A stretch of 35,849 nt of DNA from a bacterium (lineage in GTDB: Bacteria > Krumholzibacteriota > Krumholzibacteriia > LZORAL124-64-63), in the NCBI GenBank assembly GCA_020049465.1, contig JAIFKS010000165.1, positions 1 to 35,849 on the forward strand, in the 5' to 3' direction. Positions 1 through 8,591 of the stretch are shown here, one piece after another. Below the pieces are notes generated by a model that saw only the letters and a program-made list of their open reading frames with translations, was not told the origin of the DNA and ran no database searches. Numbering within the stretch: the first letter of the stretch is position 1; each line of letters opens with the position of its first letter. The translations under genes and the position numbers were made by a program.

Positions 1-1282
1 ACGAAACCGACGCCGCCACGAACAACCCGAAGGCCAGCCAGAACACCGGGCGCAGCCCCCACAGTTCGAACACCGCGAAGCCGACCAGGGGACCGATGGT
101 GCCGCGGATGCCGACCATCGCCACGTGGATGCCCTGGTAGTAGCCGCCCTGCCCCGGGGGGGCAAACGCCATGCTGCCCACGTTCCAGGTGATGTTCACC
201 CCGGCCATGCCCACGGTGTAGACGGCGAACGCCAGGTAGACCAGCGGCAGCGCGTGGCCGACGCCGGCGATGCCGGCCGCGTCCAGCGCCACCGGGAAGA
301 ACGCGAGCAGGAAGAACGCCACGGCGCACAGCCGCACCGGGTGGTAGCGGTCCATGACGCGGCCCATCAGCGGGCCCAGCAGGGCCACGCCGATCTGGCC
401 GACCAGCACGCGCGCGGTCGAGATCTCGTGGTAGCTCAGCTTCAGCTGCTCGGTCAGGAAGATCGGGACCACCGGACTCAGGCACATGAACGCGGCGCCG
501 TAGGTCATGAAGTTGATCTCGAACCAGTTGAAGGCGCGGTCCTGGCGGTAGATGCTCATGGCGTCGGCGAACGGGCGGGTCAGGCCGCGCCAGACGCGCC
601 CGGGCGTGAACGGCCCCACCGCGCGCGAGGGCAGCGGCAACGCTCCCAGCAGGCGGAAGGGAGCCGGTTCGGGCGGCGTGCCCTCGGGGACCGGCGCGCG
701 CGACAGCAGGAACAGGTAGAGGAAGCCGCAGACGCCGAGCACGGCGTAGACCACCCGGAACAGCTCGGGATCGCGGTCCAGGATGGCGCCCAGGCCCAGA
801 CTGGCCAGCACCGCGACGCCGTTCTGGATGCCCGTGCCCAGGCCGAAATAGCGGCCGCGCAGCTTCGGCCGGAAGTTCTGCTCGAAGATGTTGTTCTGCG
901 CCGGGTAGACCATGGCCGCGAAGAAGTAGACCACCGCCAGCAGCATCGACATCTGCACCGCGCTCTGTACCAGCAGCGTCAGCAGCATGACCAGGCGGCC
1001 GAGGATGCCGGCCCAGACCAGGAACGTGCGCCGCTGGCCGCGCGAGGCCAGCAGATGTCCCCAGTACAGCGCCAGGAACATGCCCAGGTTGTCGAGCATC
1101 GCCGACAGCGTGATCAGGCCGGTGGAGGCATGCAGGCTCTTGGCCAGGACGTAGGGGATCAGCAGGTAACCGGCCCACCACAGTCCCTGCAGCACGGAGC
1201 CGGCCAGGAACAGGCGCAGCGTGGCCCGTTCCAGGGGGGTGGGTTCGACCGATGATTTCCAGAAACGTCGCCTGGCGCTCAT
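1..1282 (-). CDS. MFS transporter, C-terminal end beyond window
   Basis: The reading frame is open from an ATG at 1282 to the window edge, giving about 427 residues without a stop. It starts MSARRRFWKSSVEP and then runs through many hydrophobic helices, including a stretch near residue 25 (LRLFLAGSVLQGLWWAGYLL). The pattern of about twelve membrane segments with a charged GHLLASRGQRR loop after the second helix resembles MFS motif A, so it is called a major facilitator. The substrate cannot be read. The ATG lies 28 bases after the stop of the large penicillin-binding protein gene, so the two are probably co-transcribed. No strong ribosome-binding site is visible, which fits translational coupling. 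The long plus-strand frame over this region is a shadow. Confidence 0.8.
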   Translation of the reverse strand, partial: MSARRRFWKSSVEPTPLERATLRLFLAGSVLQGLWWAGYLLIPYVLAKSLHASTGLITLSAMLDNLGMFLALYWGHLLASRGQRRTFLVWAGILGRLVMLLTLLVQSAVQMSMLLAVVYFFAAMVYPAQNNIFEQNFRPKLRGRYFGLGTGIQNGVAVLASLGLGAILDRDPELFRVVYAVLGVCGFLYLFLLSRAPVPEGTPPEPAPFRLLGALPLPSRAVGPFTPGRVWRGLTRPFADAMSIYRQDRAFNWFEINFMTYGAAFMCLSPVVPIFLTEQLKLSYHEISTARVLVGQIGVALLGPLMGRVMDRYHPVRLCAVAFFLLAFFPVALDAAGIAGVGHALPLVYLAFAVYTVGMAGVNITWNVGSMAFAPPGQGGYYQGIHVAMVGIRGTIGPLVGFAVFELWGLRPVFWLAFGLFVAASVS

Positions 1283-1310
1283 GGGTGGTGCGCCATGGGG
1301 ACGGATTTCG

Positions 1311-4300
1311 TCACGGCGTCGGCTCTCCGGCCGCGGCGACCTCGGGTCCCGCCGCCGCTTCCGGTTCCGCAAGGATGAGAGCCTCGAGCTCCGGCTTCAG
1401 GATGCCCAGGATCGCCACCGGCAGCGAACTGGTGAACCCGTAGCGGTCCGCCTGCTGGCCGGGCACGTAGGCCGTCAGCACGCCGTAGAAACGGTCGCCG
1501 ATCAGGAAGGCGAACGTCGACGTGCGGTTGATGGCCAGCGAGCTGATCTCGTTGCCGCGCGAGTCGTACGTCGTGGAACGGTTGTCGCCGGTGCCGGTCT
1601 TGCCGCCGACCGGAATGGGCGTGCCGTCGGCCGTCTGGTAGGCGCCCTTCAGGCGGACCGCGGTGCCGCCCTCGACGATGCCGATCAGTTCTGGCCGCAC
1701 GGCGTCGGCGATCTCGCGCCGCAGCACGCGCTCGCCGGTCGTCGGCGTGCGCTTGAGGCGGGTCTCGAACGGCGTGCCGGCGCCGAAGGTCATGCTCTCG
1801 ATGCGCGCCGACGGGTAACGCATGCCGCCGTTGACGATGATGCCGACCAGTTCGGCCAGCGCCGCCGGCCGGTCGGCCGAGCTGCCGATGGCCGTGGCGT
1901 ACGACGGCACCAGCGATTCGAACGGGTAGCCCAGCCGCTTCCACCGCGCGTGGACCGAACTGAAGGCATCCACTTCCATCAGCGTCTGGATGCGCCAGTC
2001 CTGCCGCTGCTTGTGGCGCACCTTGAACAGCCAGGAATAGGCTTCCTGCCGCGCCTCGGCGCCGGCCTTCGTCACTTCGGACTGCGTCGCTCCGGGGTGC
2101 TCGCGCAGATAGGCCAGCAGCCACAGTTCAAGCGGGTGGATGCGGCACATGTAAGCGCGATCCTGCAGCGAGAACTTGTCCACCGCGTAGCGGTCGTACA
2201 GGTCGCGGATCGCGCTGTCCGACAGCTTCGAGCCGGGCAGGTGGTCGCGCATGAACTTCGTGAACTCTTCCTGGTCGGCGTCGGGTACCACCGAGCGGTG
2301 CACCACGGCCAGGCGCGTGGGCGAGCGGGACATGTTGTCCAGCAGCACCTCGATGGCCTCGCTCGCCGGCAGCTCCTTGTACTTCTTGTAGAAGCGGTTC
2401 TGGAAGACCTGGCCCTCGCGGTCGGCGAAGCGCTGCAGGTACTCCAGGCGGCGCGGGTCTTCCTTGTCCTCGAGCAGCTCGGGCAGCGATTCGTGGCGCG
2501 CCAGTTCGTAGCGCACGATGTCGCGCATCATGCGGATGAAGACGAGGTTGATCGACCGGCGCAGGCCCTCGCGCACCGTCGGTGCCGAGCCGTCGTCCTT
2601 GTCGTCGAAGTTCGAGAACCGGTGTACGCCGCCGCCGGTGAAGAAAGATTCGTCCGGATTGGCCGAGTACGACCGGTTCAGCGCCGCGTCCAGCACCGCG
2701 ACCAGCGAGGTGTCGCCGCCTGAGCTGAAATAGTCGACGGCCCAGCGGGTCAGGCGGTCCGACGGCGCCACCTTCACCGCGCGCAGCGAGTCGGGCTGGC
2801 CGCCGAGTTTGGCCTGCAATTCGGCGATGCACTCCAGATAGGTGACCAGCGTACGCAGCTTGGCGGTCGAGCCCAGCTCCAGCTTGACGCCTTCGTTGAT
2901 GTTCAGCGGCTGGTTGTAGTTGTCCACCTGCACGCGCAGGAAGTCGGCGTCCCCGACGTGCTCGTACAGCGTGAAACTGTAGATGACCTGCCGCGGGTCG
3001 CCCTTTTCCAGCAGCCGGAATCCGCGCAGGCTGTGCGAGTCCAGGAAGGCTGGATCGCCCATCTGGGACAGCACCTTCGTGACGCCGGCCTGGGCGCGGC
3101 GGTCCAGCGTGGTGTGTACGATCAGATCCAGCCGGTCCAGATCGTAGAGTTGCGGCACGTCGAGAATGTTCAGCAGCCGCGGACGCACCGCGTTGGCCGC
3201 CTTGCGCTCGATGTAGTCGGTGCGGCGCTTGCCGGGGTCGGTCGGTTTGAGCACCAGCTTCTGGTCCAGGGCGGCTTCCAGCAGATCGGGCGGGATGACG
3301 CCTTCGCGGCCGAGCACGTTGAGGTACTCGTTGGTGCGCTCTTCAAGCGCGTCGCGCTTCGGGTCCAGGTAGTAGGCGGGCCGCCGCTGCGCCAGCAGCA
3401 GGCTGAGCACCTGCTTGAAGACCATCGCGCGCGCCTTCAGGTCGGGCTGGCCGTCGGGGGCCGGAGCCAGCAGCCGGTTCATCTCGTCGAAATCGGCGCC
3501 GTACCAGGCCTCGACGCCGTCGCCCACGCCGATCACCTCGCCGTGCCCCGGCACCGCGCCCAGGGGCAGCGAGTTGATGTACTCGGTGACGATGCGCTGC
3601 CGCGCCGCCATCGTCTCTTCGCCGTGCAGGTAGGCGCGCAGTGAAGCGCTGGCGACCTGGCGGAACTTCTCGCTCACGGACGAGGTGCGCCCCTCCGGCG
3701 AGTGGCGGTACTTCTCCATCTGCGTGGCCAGCGTGCTGCCCCCGGTCACGCGCTGCTCGGGGTCCAGTTGGTGGATGCCGAGCTGAAGGACGGAGCGCGC
3801 CAGCCGGTCCCACTCCAGGGCCGGATTCCGGTACGGGTATTTGGGGTCCAGCAGTTCGCGGTTCTCGATGAACAGCAGCGACTGCACGGTCAGGTCCGGA
3901 ACCGACGCGAAGTTGGGGTAGGTGCGGGTGGGGCGGCGCGCGTCGTAGATGGGCTCGTCGTCGGCGGTCATCAGCACCAGACCGGCGCGCGCCTTCTCCC
4001 AGTAGGTGGTGAACAGACCCTTGTCCGTCAGCTCGCGCATGCGTTCGGACCAGCGTGCCTGCGCGTCGATCGTGAAGCCGCGGGCTCCGGCCCGTTCCGT
4101 GAACTCCTTGATGCGCACGTAGCCGTGGCGGGTGTCGAACGGCCCGTCCTCGGGGAAGCGGATGGTTTCGCTGGGCCCGGGCTCGACATCCCAGGTCATG
4201 TCGCTGGCCAGACGGCTGATGTGCCGCGCCTGCTCGCGCGAGGTCTTCATCTCCCGGGCGACGAAGACGATCGCGGCGATGAGCAACAGCAACAGGACGC

Positions 4301-4364
4301 CTATGACGAGGCGTCCGATCATTCCTGGCTTCCATTCGAAGCGGGCGCGGGGAAGCGTGGCCAC
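1311..4364 (-). CDS. Large class A penicillin-binding protein (GT51 transglycosylase plus transpeptidase)
   Basis: Bifunctional peptidoglycan synthase of about 1017 residues, anchored by one N-terminal membrane segment (about residues 16-38) and facing the periplasm. The GT51 region holds an ENREL motif (Glu167, the likely catalytic acid of the usual EDxxF motif) and GGSTLATQMEK (about 208-218). The transpeptidase half has the SxxK motif STAK (Ser499, Lys502) and KTGTG (Lys922). The spacing between SxxK and KTG is unusually long, and I could not place the SxN motif with confidence. The GTG at 4364 is preferred because GGGAGAGGAG lies just upstream; an ATG at 4385 would add seven residues but has no good ribosome-binding site. 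The MFS gene follows after 28 bases. GT51 and transpeptidase identity is clear; the exact PBP subclass is not. Confidence 0.88.
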   Translation of the reverse strand: MATLPRARFEWKPGMIGRLVIGVLLLLLIAAIVFVAREMKTSREQARHISRLASDMTWDVEPGPSETIRFPEDGPFDTRHGYVRIKEFTERAGARGFTIDAQARWSERMRELTDKGLFTTYWEKARAGLVLMTADDEPIYDARRPTRTYPNFASVPDLTVQSLLFIENRELLDPKYPYRNPALEWDRLARSVLQLGIHQLDPEQRVTGGSTLATQMEKYRHSPEGRTSSVSEKFRQVASASLRAYLHGEETMAARQRIVTEYINSLPLGAVPGHGEVIGVGDGVEAWYGADFDEMNRLLAPAPDGQPDLKARAMVFKQVLSLLLAQRRPAYYLDPKRDALEERTNEYLNVLGREGVIPPDLLEAALDQKLVLKPTDPGKRRTDYIERKAANAVRPRLLNILDVPQLYDLDRLDLIVHTTLDRRAQAGVTKVLSQMGDPAFLDSHSLRGFRLLEKGDPRQVIYSFTLYEHVGDADFLRVQVDNYNQPLNINEGVKLELGSTAKLRTLVTYLECIAELQAKLGGQPDSLRAVKVAPSDRLTRWAVDYFSSGGDTSLVAVLDAALNRSYSANPDESFFTGGGVHRFSNFDDKDDGSAPTVREGLRRSINLVFIRMMRDIVRYELARHESLPELLEDKEDPRRLEYLQRFADREGQVFQNRFYKKYKELPASEAIEVLLDNMSRSPTRLAVVHRSVVPDADQEEFTKFMRDHLPGSKLSDSAIRDLYDRYAVDKFSLQDRAYMCRIHPLELWLLAYLREHPGATQSEVTKAGAEARQEAYSWLFKVRHKQRQDWRIQTLMEVDAFSSVHARWKRLGYPFESLVPSYATAIGSSADRPAALAELVGIIVNGGMRYPSARIESMTFGAGTPFETRLKRTPTTGERVLRREIADAVRPELIGIVEGGTAVRLKGAYQTADGTPIPVGGKTGTGDNRSTTYDSRGNEISSLAINRTSTFAFLIGDRFYGVLTAYVPGQQADRYGFTSSLPVAILGILKPELEALILAEPEAAAGPEVAAAGEPTP

Positions 4365-4407
4365 GGAGCTCCTCTCCCAGTCCATCCTGATGCCGATCCA
4401 AACACGG

Positions 4408-4437
4408 AGTATACTCTGCCGGTGTCAAGCGTGTGAA
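4408..4437 (-). promoter_or_regulatory. Candidate sigma70-type promoter of the penicillin-binding protein operon
   Basis: On the minus strand TTCACA (plus 4432-4437) and TATACT (plus 4408-4413) are separated by 18 bases, each one mismatch from the consensus hexamers. Initiation would fall near 4401, about 37 bases ahead of the GTG at 4364. The -10 lies in the palindrome GAGTATACTC (4407-4416). Seen in sequence; activity is inferred. Confidence 0.45.
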
Positions 4438-4543
4438 CGGCGATCCGTGGCCGACCGGCCCTTGACGGGCTTATTTTCGACCGGGGCCGCGCGCAGCTAT
4501 CGGCCGCGCCGCCGCCGACTTCAGCCGAGACCCGGGGAGACCC

Positions 4544-5317
4544 ATGGATTCGACCAGCCCGACATCTGAAGCCTTCCCTTACCCGGCGGCGCGGTCGGAG
4601 GCCTCCGGGCGCCGTCGGCTCAGGCGGCTGTGGCGGTTCCTGTGGCGGCTGGCCCTGGCCACCGCGGTCGGTTCCGTGCTGGCGGTGGCGCTGCTGCGCT
4701 TCGTGCCGCCCCCGGTTTCGGGCGTCATGGCCCAGCGCTGGCTGGACGCCCGCCTGCACGGCCGGGCCTACGAACTGGACTACCGGTGGACCCCCCGCCG
4801 GGACATCGCCGGCTCGCTGCCGCTGGCGGTCATCGCGTCCGAGGACCAGCGGTTCTTCCTGCACCACGGCTGGGACCGCGAAGCCATTCTGGAGGCGATG
4901 GCCGAGGCCCGCGAGGGTCGGCGGCAGCGGGGGGCCTCGACCATCAGCCAGCAGACGGCCAAGAACCTGTTCCTGTGGTCGGGCCGCAGTTGGCTGCGGA
5001 AGGGGCTGGAGACCTGGTACACCTTCTGGCTGGAGGCGCTCTGGCCCAAGGAGCGCATCCTGGAGGTGTACCTGAACATCGCCGAATGGGACGAAGGCGT
5101 CTTCGGGGCCGAGGCGGCCAGCCGGCGCCATTTCGCGACCACACCCGACCGCCTGGATCGCGCCCGCGCCGCCCGTTTGGCGGCGGTGCTGCCCAACCCG
5201 CTGCGCATGGACGCCGGGCGTCCGTCGGGCTACGTGCAGCGACGGCAGGGGCAGATCATCGCCCAGATGGAACAGCTCGAGGGTTCGCCGTTCACGGCGC
5301 CGCTGAAGGGGTGGTGA
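4544..5317 (+). CDS. mtgA: Monofunctional biosynthetic peptidoglycan transglycosylase
   Basis: MtgA polymerises lipid II into glycan strands at the outer face of the inner membrane. The 257-residue product has a basic N-terminus, one membrane segment (about residues 32-52), and the GT51 signature motifs EDQRFFLHHGWD (Glu100 probable catalytic base) and GASTISQQTAKNLFLW, followed by KERILEVYLNIAEW. Length and motif order match the MtgA family, and there is no transpeptidase domain. The ATG at 4544 is preceded by GGGGAGA at good spacing. The gene is transcribed away from the larger penicillin-binding protein, so two GT51 enzymes sit back to back over a 179-base spacer. A 14-base GC palindrome follows its stop. 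Confidence 0.95.
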   Translation: MDSTSPTSEAFPYPAARSEASGRRRLRRLWRFLWRLALATAVGSVLAVALLRFVPPPVSGVMAQRWLDARLHGRAYELDYRWTPRRDIAGSLPLAVIASEDQRFFLHHGWDREAILEAMAEAREGRRQRGASTISQQTAKNLFLWSGRSWLRKGLETWYTFWLEALWPKERILEVYLNIAEWDEGVFGAEAASRRHFATTPDRLDRARAARLAAVLPNPLRMDAGRPSGYVQRRQGQIIAQMEQLEGSPFTAPLKGW

Positions 5318-5410
5318 GCCGCGTCCCCCGGCGCCGGGGCTGACATCCGGCGCTTCCGCGCTTATCTTGCGGCCCTCACCCGGCCGCCGCCACCATCCGC
5401 GAGGACGCTT

Positions 5411-6637
5411 TTGCGCCAGTACCTGTCATTGCCGCGGACCGTCCACATCCTGTGTCTGGGCGTCCTGATCAACCGGGCCGGCACGCTGCTGGTGCCGTTC
5501 CTGACGCTGTACCTGCAGAGCCGCCTGGGCCTGGGCATCGAAACCGCCACGCGCATCATGGGTGCCTATGGCGCCGGCGCGCTGGTCGCGGCCGTGGCCG
5601 GCGGCCACCTGGCCGACCGCTTCGGCCGCAAGCGGGTGATGGTCGGCAGCCTGGTCGGCGGCGCCCTGGTGCTGTCGGTGTTCCCGCTGCTGGACGCGCC
5701 GGCCATGGTCGCGGCCGGCCTGTTCGTCTTCGCGCTGATCGGCGAGATGTACCGCCCGGCCACCCAGGCGATGATCGCCGACCTGGTCGAGCCCGCCCGG
5801 CGCCCGCAGGCGTTCGCGCTCATGTACGTGGCGGTGAACCTGGGCTTTGCCATCGCCCCGGTGATCGGCGGCCTGCTCGCGGCCACCAGCTTCCGCTGGC
5901 TGTGCTGGGTCGACGCGATGACCGCCGCGGCTTATGCCGTCATTTTGATGGTGATGGTGCACGAGACCCGCCCGCTCGCGCCGGCCAGCGACACTGCCGG
6001 CGCACAGGCGGCCGAAGCGCACATCGGCTGGCGCCCCGCCCTGGGGATCATGGCCCGCGACCGCACGATGCTGGCCTTCTGCGCCGGCATCGTGCTGGTG
6101 GGGCTGTCGTTCATGCAGATCGCCTCGACGTTCCCGCTCTACCTGGGGCAGCTGGGCATCGACGCGAAGCAGTACGGCCGCATCATCGCCCTCAACGGGC
6201 TGATGATCACGGTGCTGCAGCTGCCGTTCGCCTCGCTGGCCCATCGCTGGCGGCGCGACTGGACGCTGATCGCCAGCGGCATCGTGCTGGGGTTCGGCTT
6301 CTTCCTCAACGCGTTCGCGCGGACGCCGCTGCAGTTCGCGCTGGTGGTCGTGGTGTGGACGATGGGCGAGATGATGAACGCCGTGTTCGCGCCGACCATC
6401 GTCTCGGAACTGGCACCGGCCGCCCTGCGCGGCCGCTACATGGGCGCCTTCACGATGTGCTTCTCCAGCGCGGCCATGTTCGGCGCGCCCCTCGGTGGCC
6501 TGGTGCTGGCGCGCGGCGGCGGTCTGGCGCTGTGGACGGCGGTGCTGCTGATGGGGCTGGCGGCGGCCGCGTTCTGGACGGCGGCGGGGCCGGGGATCCG
6601 GCGGCGGACGGGGGTGCGGGCGGCGCCCGTGACATGA
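5411..6637 (+). CDS. MFS transporter (DHA-type exporter)
   Basis: A 408-residue integral membrane protein with about twelve hydrophobic helices. MFS motif A is clear as GGHLADRFGRKRVM near residue 64, between helices 2 and 3. The sequence continues with typical glycine- and alanine-rich helices and ends in a short basic tail. The TTG at 5411 is used: GAGG lies about six bases upstream and no ATG occurs before the first helix. Family knowledge suggests a proton-coupled drug or metabolite exporter; no substrate can be assigned. It follows mtgA by 93 bases in the same direction and may have its own promoter. A bulged hairpin lies downstream. Confidence 0.88.
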   Translation: MRQYLSLPRTVHILCLGVLINRAGTLLVPFLTLYLQSRLGLGIETATRIMGAYGAGALVAAVAGGHLADRFGRKRVMVGSLVGGALVLSVFPLLDAPAMVAAGLFVFALIGEMYRPATQAMIADLVEPARRPQAFALMYVAVNLGFAIAPVIGGLLAATSFRWLCWVDAMTAAAYAVILMVMVHETRPLAPASDTAGAQAAEAHIGWRPALGIMARDRTMLAFCAGIVLVGLSFMQIASTFPLYLGQLGIDAKQYGRIIALNGLMITVLQLPFASLAHRWRRDWTLIASGIVLGFGFFLNAFARTPLQFALVVVVWTMGEMMNAVFAPTIVSELAPAALRGRYMGAFTMCFSSAAMFGAPLGGLVLARGGGLALWTAVLLMGLAAAAFWTAAGPGIRRRTGVRAAPVT

Positions 6638-6656
6638 AGATCCTCGTGCGAGGCCG

Positions 6657-6672
6657 CTTGCGCCGGCGCAAG
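6657..6672. repeat. Dispersed 16-bp palindrome, copy 1
   Basis: CTTGCGCCGGCGCAAG is a perfect palindrome located 19 bases after the MFS stop codon. The identical 16-mer occurs again at 22600-22615 and 23893-23908. This is the only intergenic copy; the outer flanking bases do not pair here. Function unknown. Confidence 0.7.
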
Positions 6673-6708
6673 TCCGAAACGGCCGCCGGGAACCGGTGCG
6701 TCCGCTGG

Positions 6709-6737
6709 GGGTTCCCCGCCTTTCACGGGGGAAACCC
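6709..6737 (+). terminator. Candidate hairpin terminator after the MFS gene
   Basis: GGGTTCCCCG (6709-6718) pairs with CGGGGGAAACCC (6726-6737) around a 7-base loop, with a two-base bulge. It lies between the MFS stop and the next gene. No T-run follows, so intrinsic termination is only possible. Confidence 0.35.
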
Positions 6738-6778
6738 GGATCCGGCCTGAACGGCACATCACAAGAGAGAGGCTGCGC

Positions 6779-7798
6779 TTGACCACCCGCACCATGGCGT
6801 CCGTCGCCGTCGTCCTGCTGACGCTCGGCATGGCCGCTTCCGCACACCCGCAGTTCGCGCGCAGCGACCCCGGGCCCCACGCCTACCCCGCGTCCAACGC
6901 CGTCAGCGAGTTCGTCCGCAGGATCTTCCAGGACACGAAGGGCAACCTGTGGTTCGGCACGAACGGCGACGGGGTGTGCGTGTACGAACGCCCGCTGCTG
7001 AACTACTACTCGATCCGGCAGGGCTTCGGCGGCGACGCGGTCCGGGGCATCGTCGAGGATCAGGACGGCAACGTCTGGTTCGCGACGTCCGGCGGCGTCA
7101 CCAGGTACGACGGGACGATCTTCGAGAATTTCACCGTCGAGGACGGGCTGAGCCACGACGACGTCTGGTGCATCCTGATCGACCGCGAAGGGACGATCTG
7201 GGCGGGCACCTTCGGTGGCGCGTGCCGCTTCGACGGCAAGCGCTTCGTCCCGTTCGCGCTGCCCGCCGCGGCAACCGATCCGGGCCGGGGCGTCTCGGGC
7301 CCGCACATCGTCTACAGCATCATGGAGGACCGCGCCGGGAACCTGTGGTTCGCCACCGGCGGCGGCGCGTACCGGTACGACGGGACTTCGTTGCTCAATT
7401 ATTCGGAGAAGGACGGCCTGTGCGACGATGCCATCAACGACATCCTGGAAGATCGTGAAGGGAACATCTGGTTCGCGACGCCCTATGACGGCGTCTGCCG
7501 TTTCGACGGCACATCGTTCACCAACGTGACGGTGCAGGAAGGGCTGCAAGGGACGGAAGTCTGGGATCTCTACGAGGATCGCGCGGGCAACATCTGGTTC
7601 CCCGCCGAACACGCCGGCCTGTACCGCTACGATGGCAAGTCCTTCACGAATTTCCACCTGGAACAGGGCCTGGACAGCGCCGCCATCCAGTGCACTTTCG
7701 AGGATCGTGACGGCCGGCTCTGGGCCGGCGGCTACCTGGGGCTGTATCGGCTGGAGGGCGATTCATTCGTCAAGGTCACCGCCGACGGGCCCTGGTGA
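6779..7798 (+). CDS. Secreted seven-repeat Reg_prop beta-propeller protein
   Basis: The 339-residue product begins with a Sec signal peptide (about residues 1-22, cleavage after AASA). The rest is built from seven repeats of the form EDxxGNxWFxTxxGGxxRYDG, each about 40 residues (LWFGTNGDGV, VWFATSGGV, IWAGTFGGA, LWFATGGGA, IWFATPYDGV, IWFPAEHAGL, LWAGGYLGL). This is the two-component regulator propeller repeat, expected to close a seven-bladed propeller. In hybrid sensor kinases two such propellers form the sensor; here there is no membrane segment or kinase, so it is a free-standing periplasmic or exported protein. The TTG at 6779 has AGAGAGAGG seven bases upstream; an internal ATG at 6794 is less well placed. 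The next gene follows closely. Confidence 0.85.
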   Translation: MTTRTMASVAVVLLTLGMAASAHPQFARSDPGPHAYPASNAVSEFVRRIFQDTKGNLWFGTNGDGVCVYERPLLNYYSIRQGFGGDAVRGIVEDQDGNVWFATSGGVTRYDGTIFENFTVEDGLSHDDVWCILIDREGTIWAGTFGGACRFDGKRFVPFALPAAATDPGRGVSGPHIVYSIMEDRAGNLWFATGGGAYRYDGTSLLNYSEKDGLCDDAINDILEDREGNIWFATPYDGVCRFDGTSFTNVTVQEGLQGTEVWDLYEDRAGNIWFPAEHAGLYRYDGKSFTNFHLEQGLDSAAIQCTFEDRDGRLWAGGYLGLYRLEGDSFVKVTADGPW

Positions 7799-7821
7799 CT
7801 GCGGAAAGTGGAGTTCGCACT

Positions 7822-8457
7822 GTGAAGACCCAGTTCCGGCTCGTGGCCGCAGCATTGACCGCATTGCTGATCATGACGCCGTCATTGCCCGCAAACGCCT
7901 GCGTGCCCAGCATCGACCTCATCCTCGAGTACGTTTGGGAACCCGGCGGCGGACCGGTCTCGATCTGCCTGCTGCCCGACCGTGAATCCCGCGGCTTCCT
8001 GGCCGGCGGGATCGCGACCGAAGTCGCGTTGCGGTTCCCCGTCGCCCTGATCGGCGCCGCAGCGCAGCCGGACGACATCATCCCGGTGGAGTGGTGGAAC
8101 GGTGGTCCGGCCGTCCTGTGCGGGTCGTTCGTCAACGAAATCACGAGGGACGAGAACGGCTGGGTCAGCCTTCTGCCGGACCTGCGCGGAGGCGGACATC
8201 GCGGCCCCGAAGAGACGGGCGACATCACGCTCTGGATTCCGGTCTGCCCCAACCAGATGCTCGAACTCGGGAGCGCCGTGTACTTCAACAGCCCGGACAT
8301 CAACGGTGATCTGCGGGTCGACCTGTCGGACGTGCCGCTGTTCATCGGCGACTTCTTCCGCGCCTATACCTACCGCAGCGACTTCAACTGGGATGGCCGG
8401 GTCAATCTGTCCGATCTGGCCCTGATGACGCAGGGTCTGGGGGCGAGCTGCGACTGA
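7822..8457 (+). CDS. Secreted protein with C-terminal dockerin-like repeats
   Basis: A 211-residue exported protein. Residues 1-26 form a signal peptide (MKTQFRLVAAALTALLIM...PANA). The middle is of no family I recognise and contains several cysteines. The C-terminus holds two calcium-loop segments, DINGDLRVDLSDV (about residue 159) and DFNWDGRVNLSDL (about 188), the pattern of dockerin type I repeats. A frame extends upstream to a GTG at 7795, but the GTG at 7822 begins the signal peptide and has GGAG eight bases upstream. In organisms without cellulosomes, dockerin-like tails are common on secreted proteins of unknown attachment. It probably shares a transcript with the propeller gene, whose stop is 23 bases away. 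Confidence 0.78.
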   Translation: MKTQFRLVAAALTALLIMTPSLPANACVPSIDLILEYVWEPGGGPVSICLLPDRESRGFLAGGIATEVALRFPVALIGAAAQPDDIIPVEWWNGGPAVLCGSFVNEITRDENGWVSLLPDLRGGGHRGPEETGDITLWIPVCPNQMLELGSAVYFNSPDINGDLRVDLSDVPLFIGDFFRAYTYRSDFNWDGRVNLSDLALMTQGLGASCD

Positions 8458-8528
8458 TCCGCCTGCGGTGGGTCCATCGACGATTCGGTGACGATCCCGG
8501 GTCGGGGCCGGCCCTGCCCGGTACGCCG

Positions 8529-8561
8529 CGCGCCCCGGCCGCCTTCCACGGCCGGGGCGCG
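8529..8561. terminator. Bidirectional terminator between convergent genes
   Basis: A perfect 12-bp inverted repeat, CGCGCCCCGGCC (8529-8540) and its complement (8550-8561), flanks a 9-base loop. It lies between the dockerin-like gene and the convergent lipoprotein gene, the expected place for a shared terminator. No T-tract is present on either side. Confidence 0.65.
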
Positions 8562-8591
8562 TTCGCGCGAGGAGCGGCGTCCTGCGACGAA

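Noticed and set aside
125..1255. Long plus-strand open frame over the first MFS gene
   Set aside because: Product is rich in His, Arg, Gln and Asp with no family features; the minus strand encodes a clear membrane transporter, so this is a high-GC shadow.
5326..5339. 14-base palindrome CCCCGGCGCCGGGG after mtgA as a terminator
   Set aside because: It has no loop and no T-run; at this base composition such a palindrome is weak evidence.
5426..7657. 743-codon minus-strand frame across the MFS and propeller genes
   Set aside because: Low-complexity His/Arg/Gln product spanning two well-supported plus-strand genes; it is the antisense of their codons.
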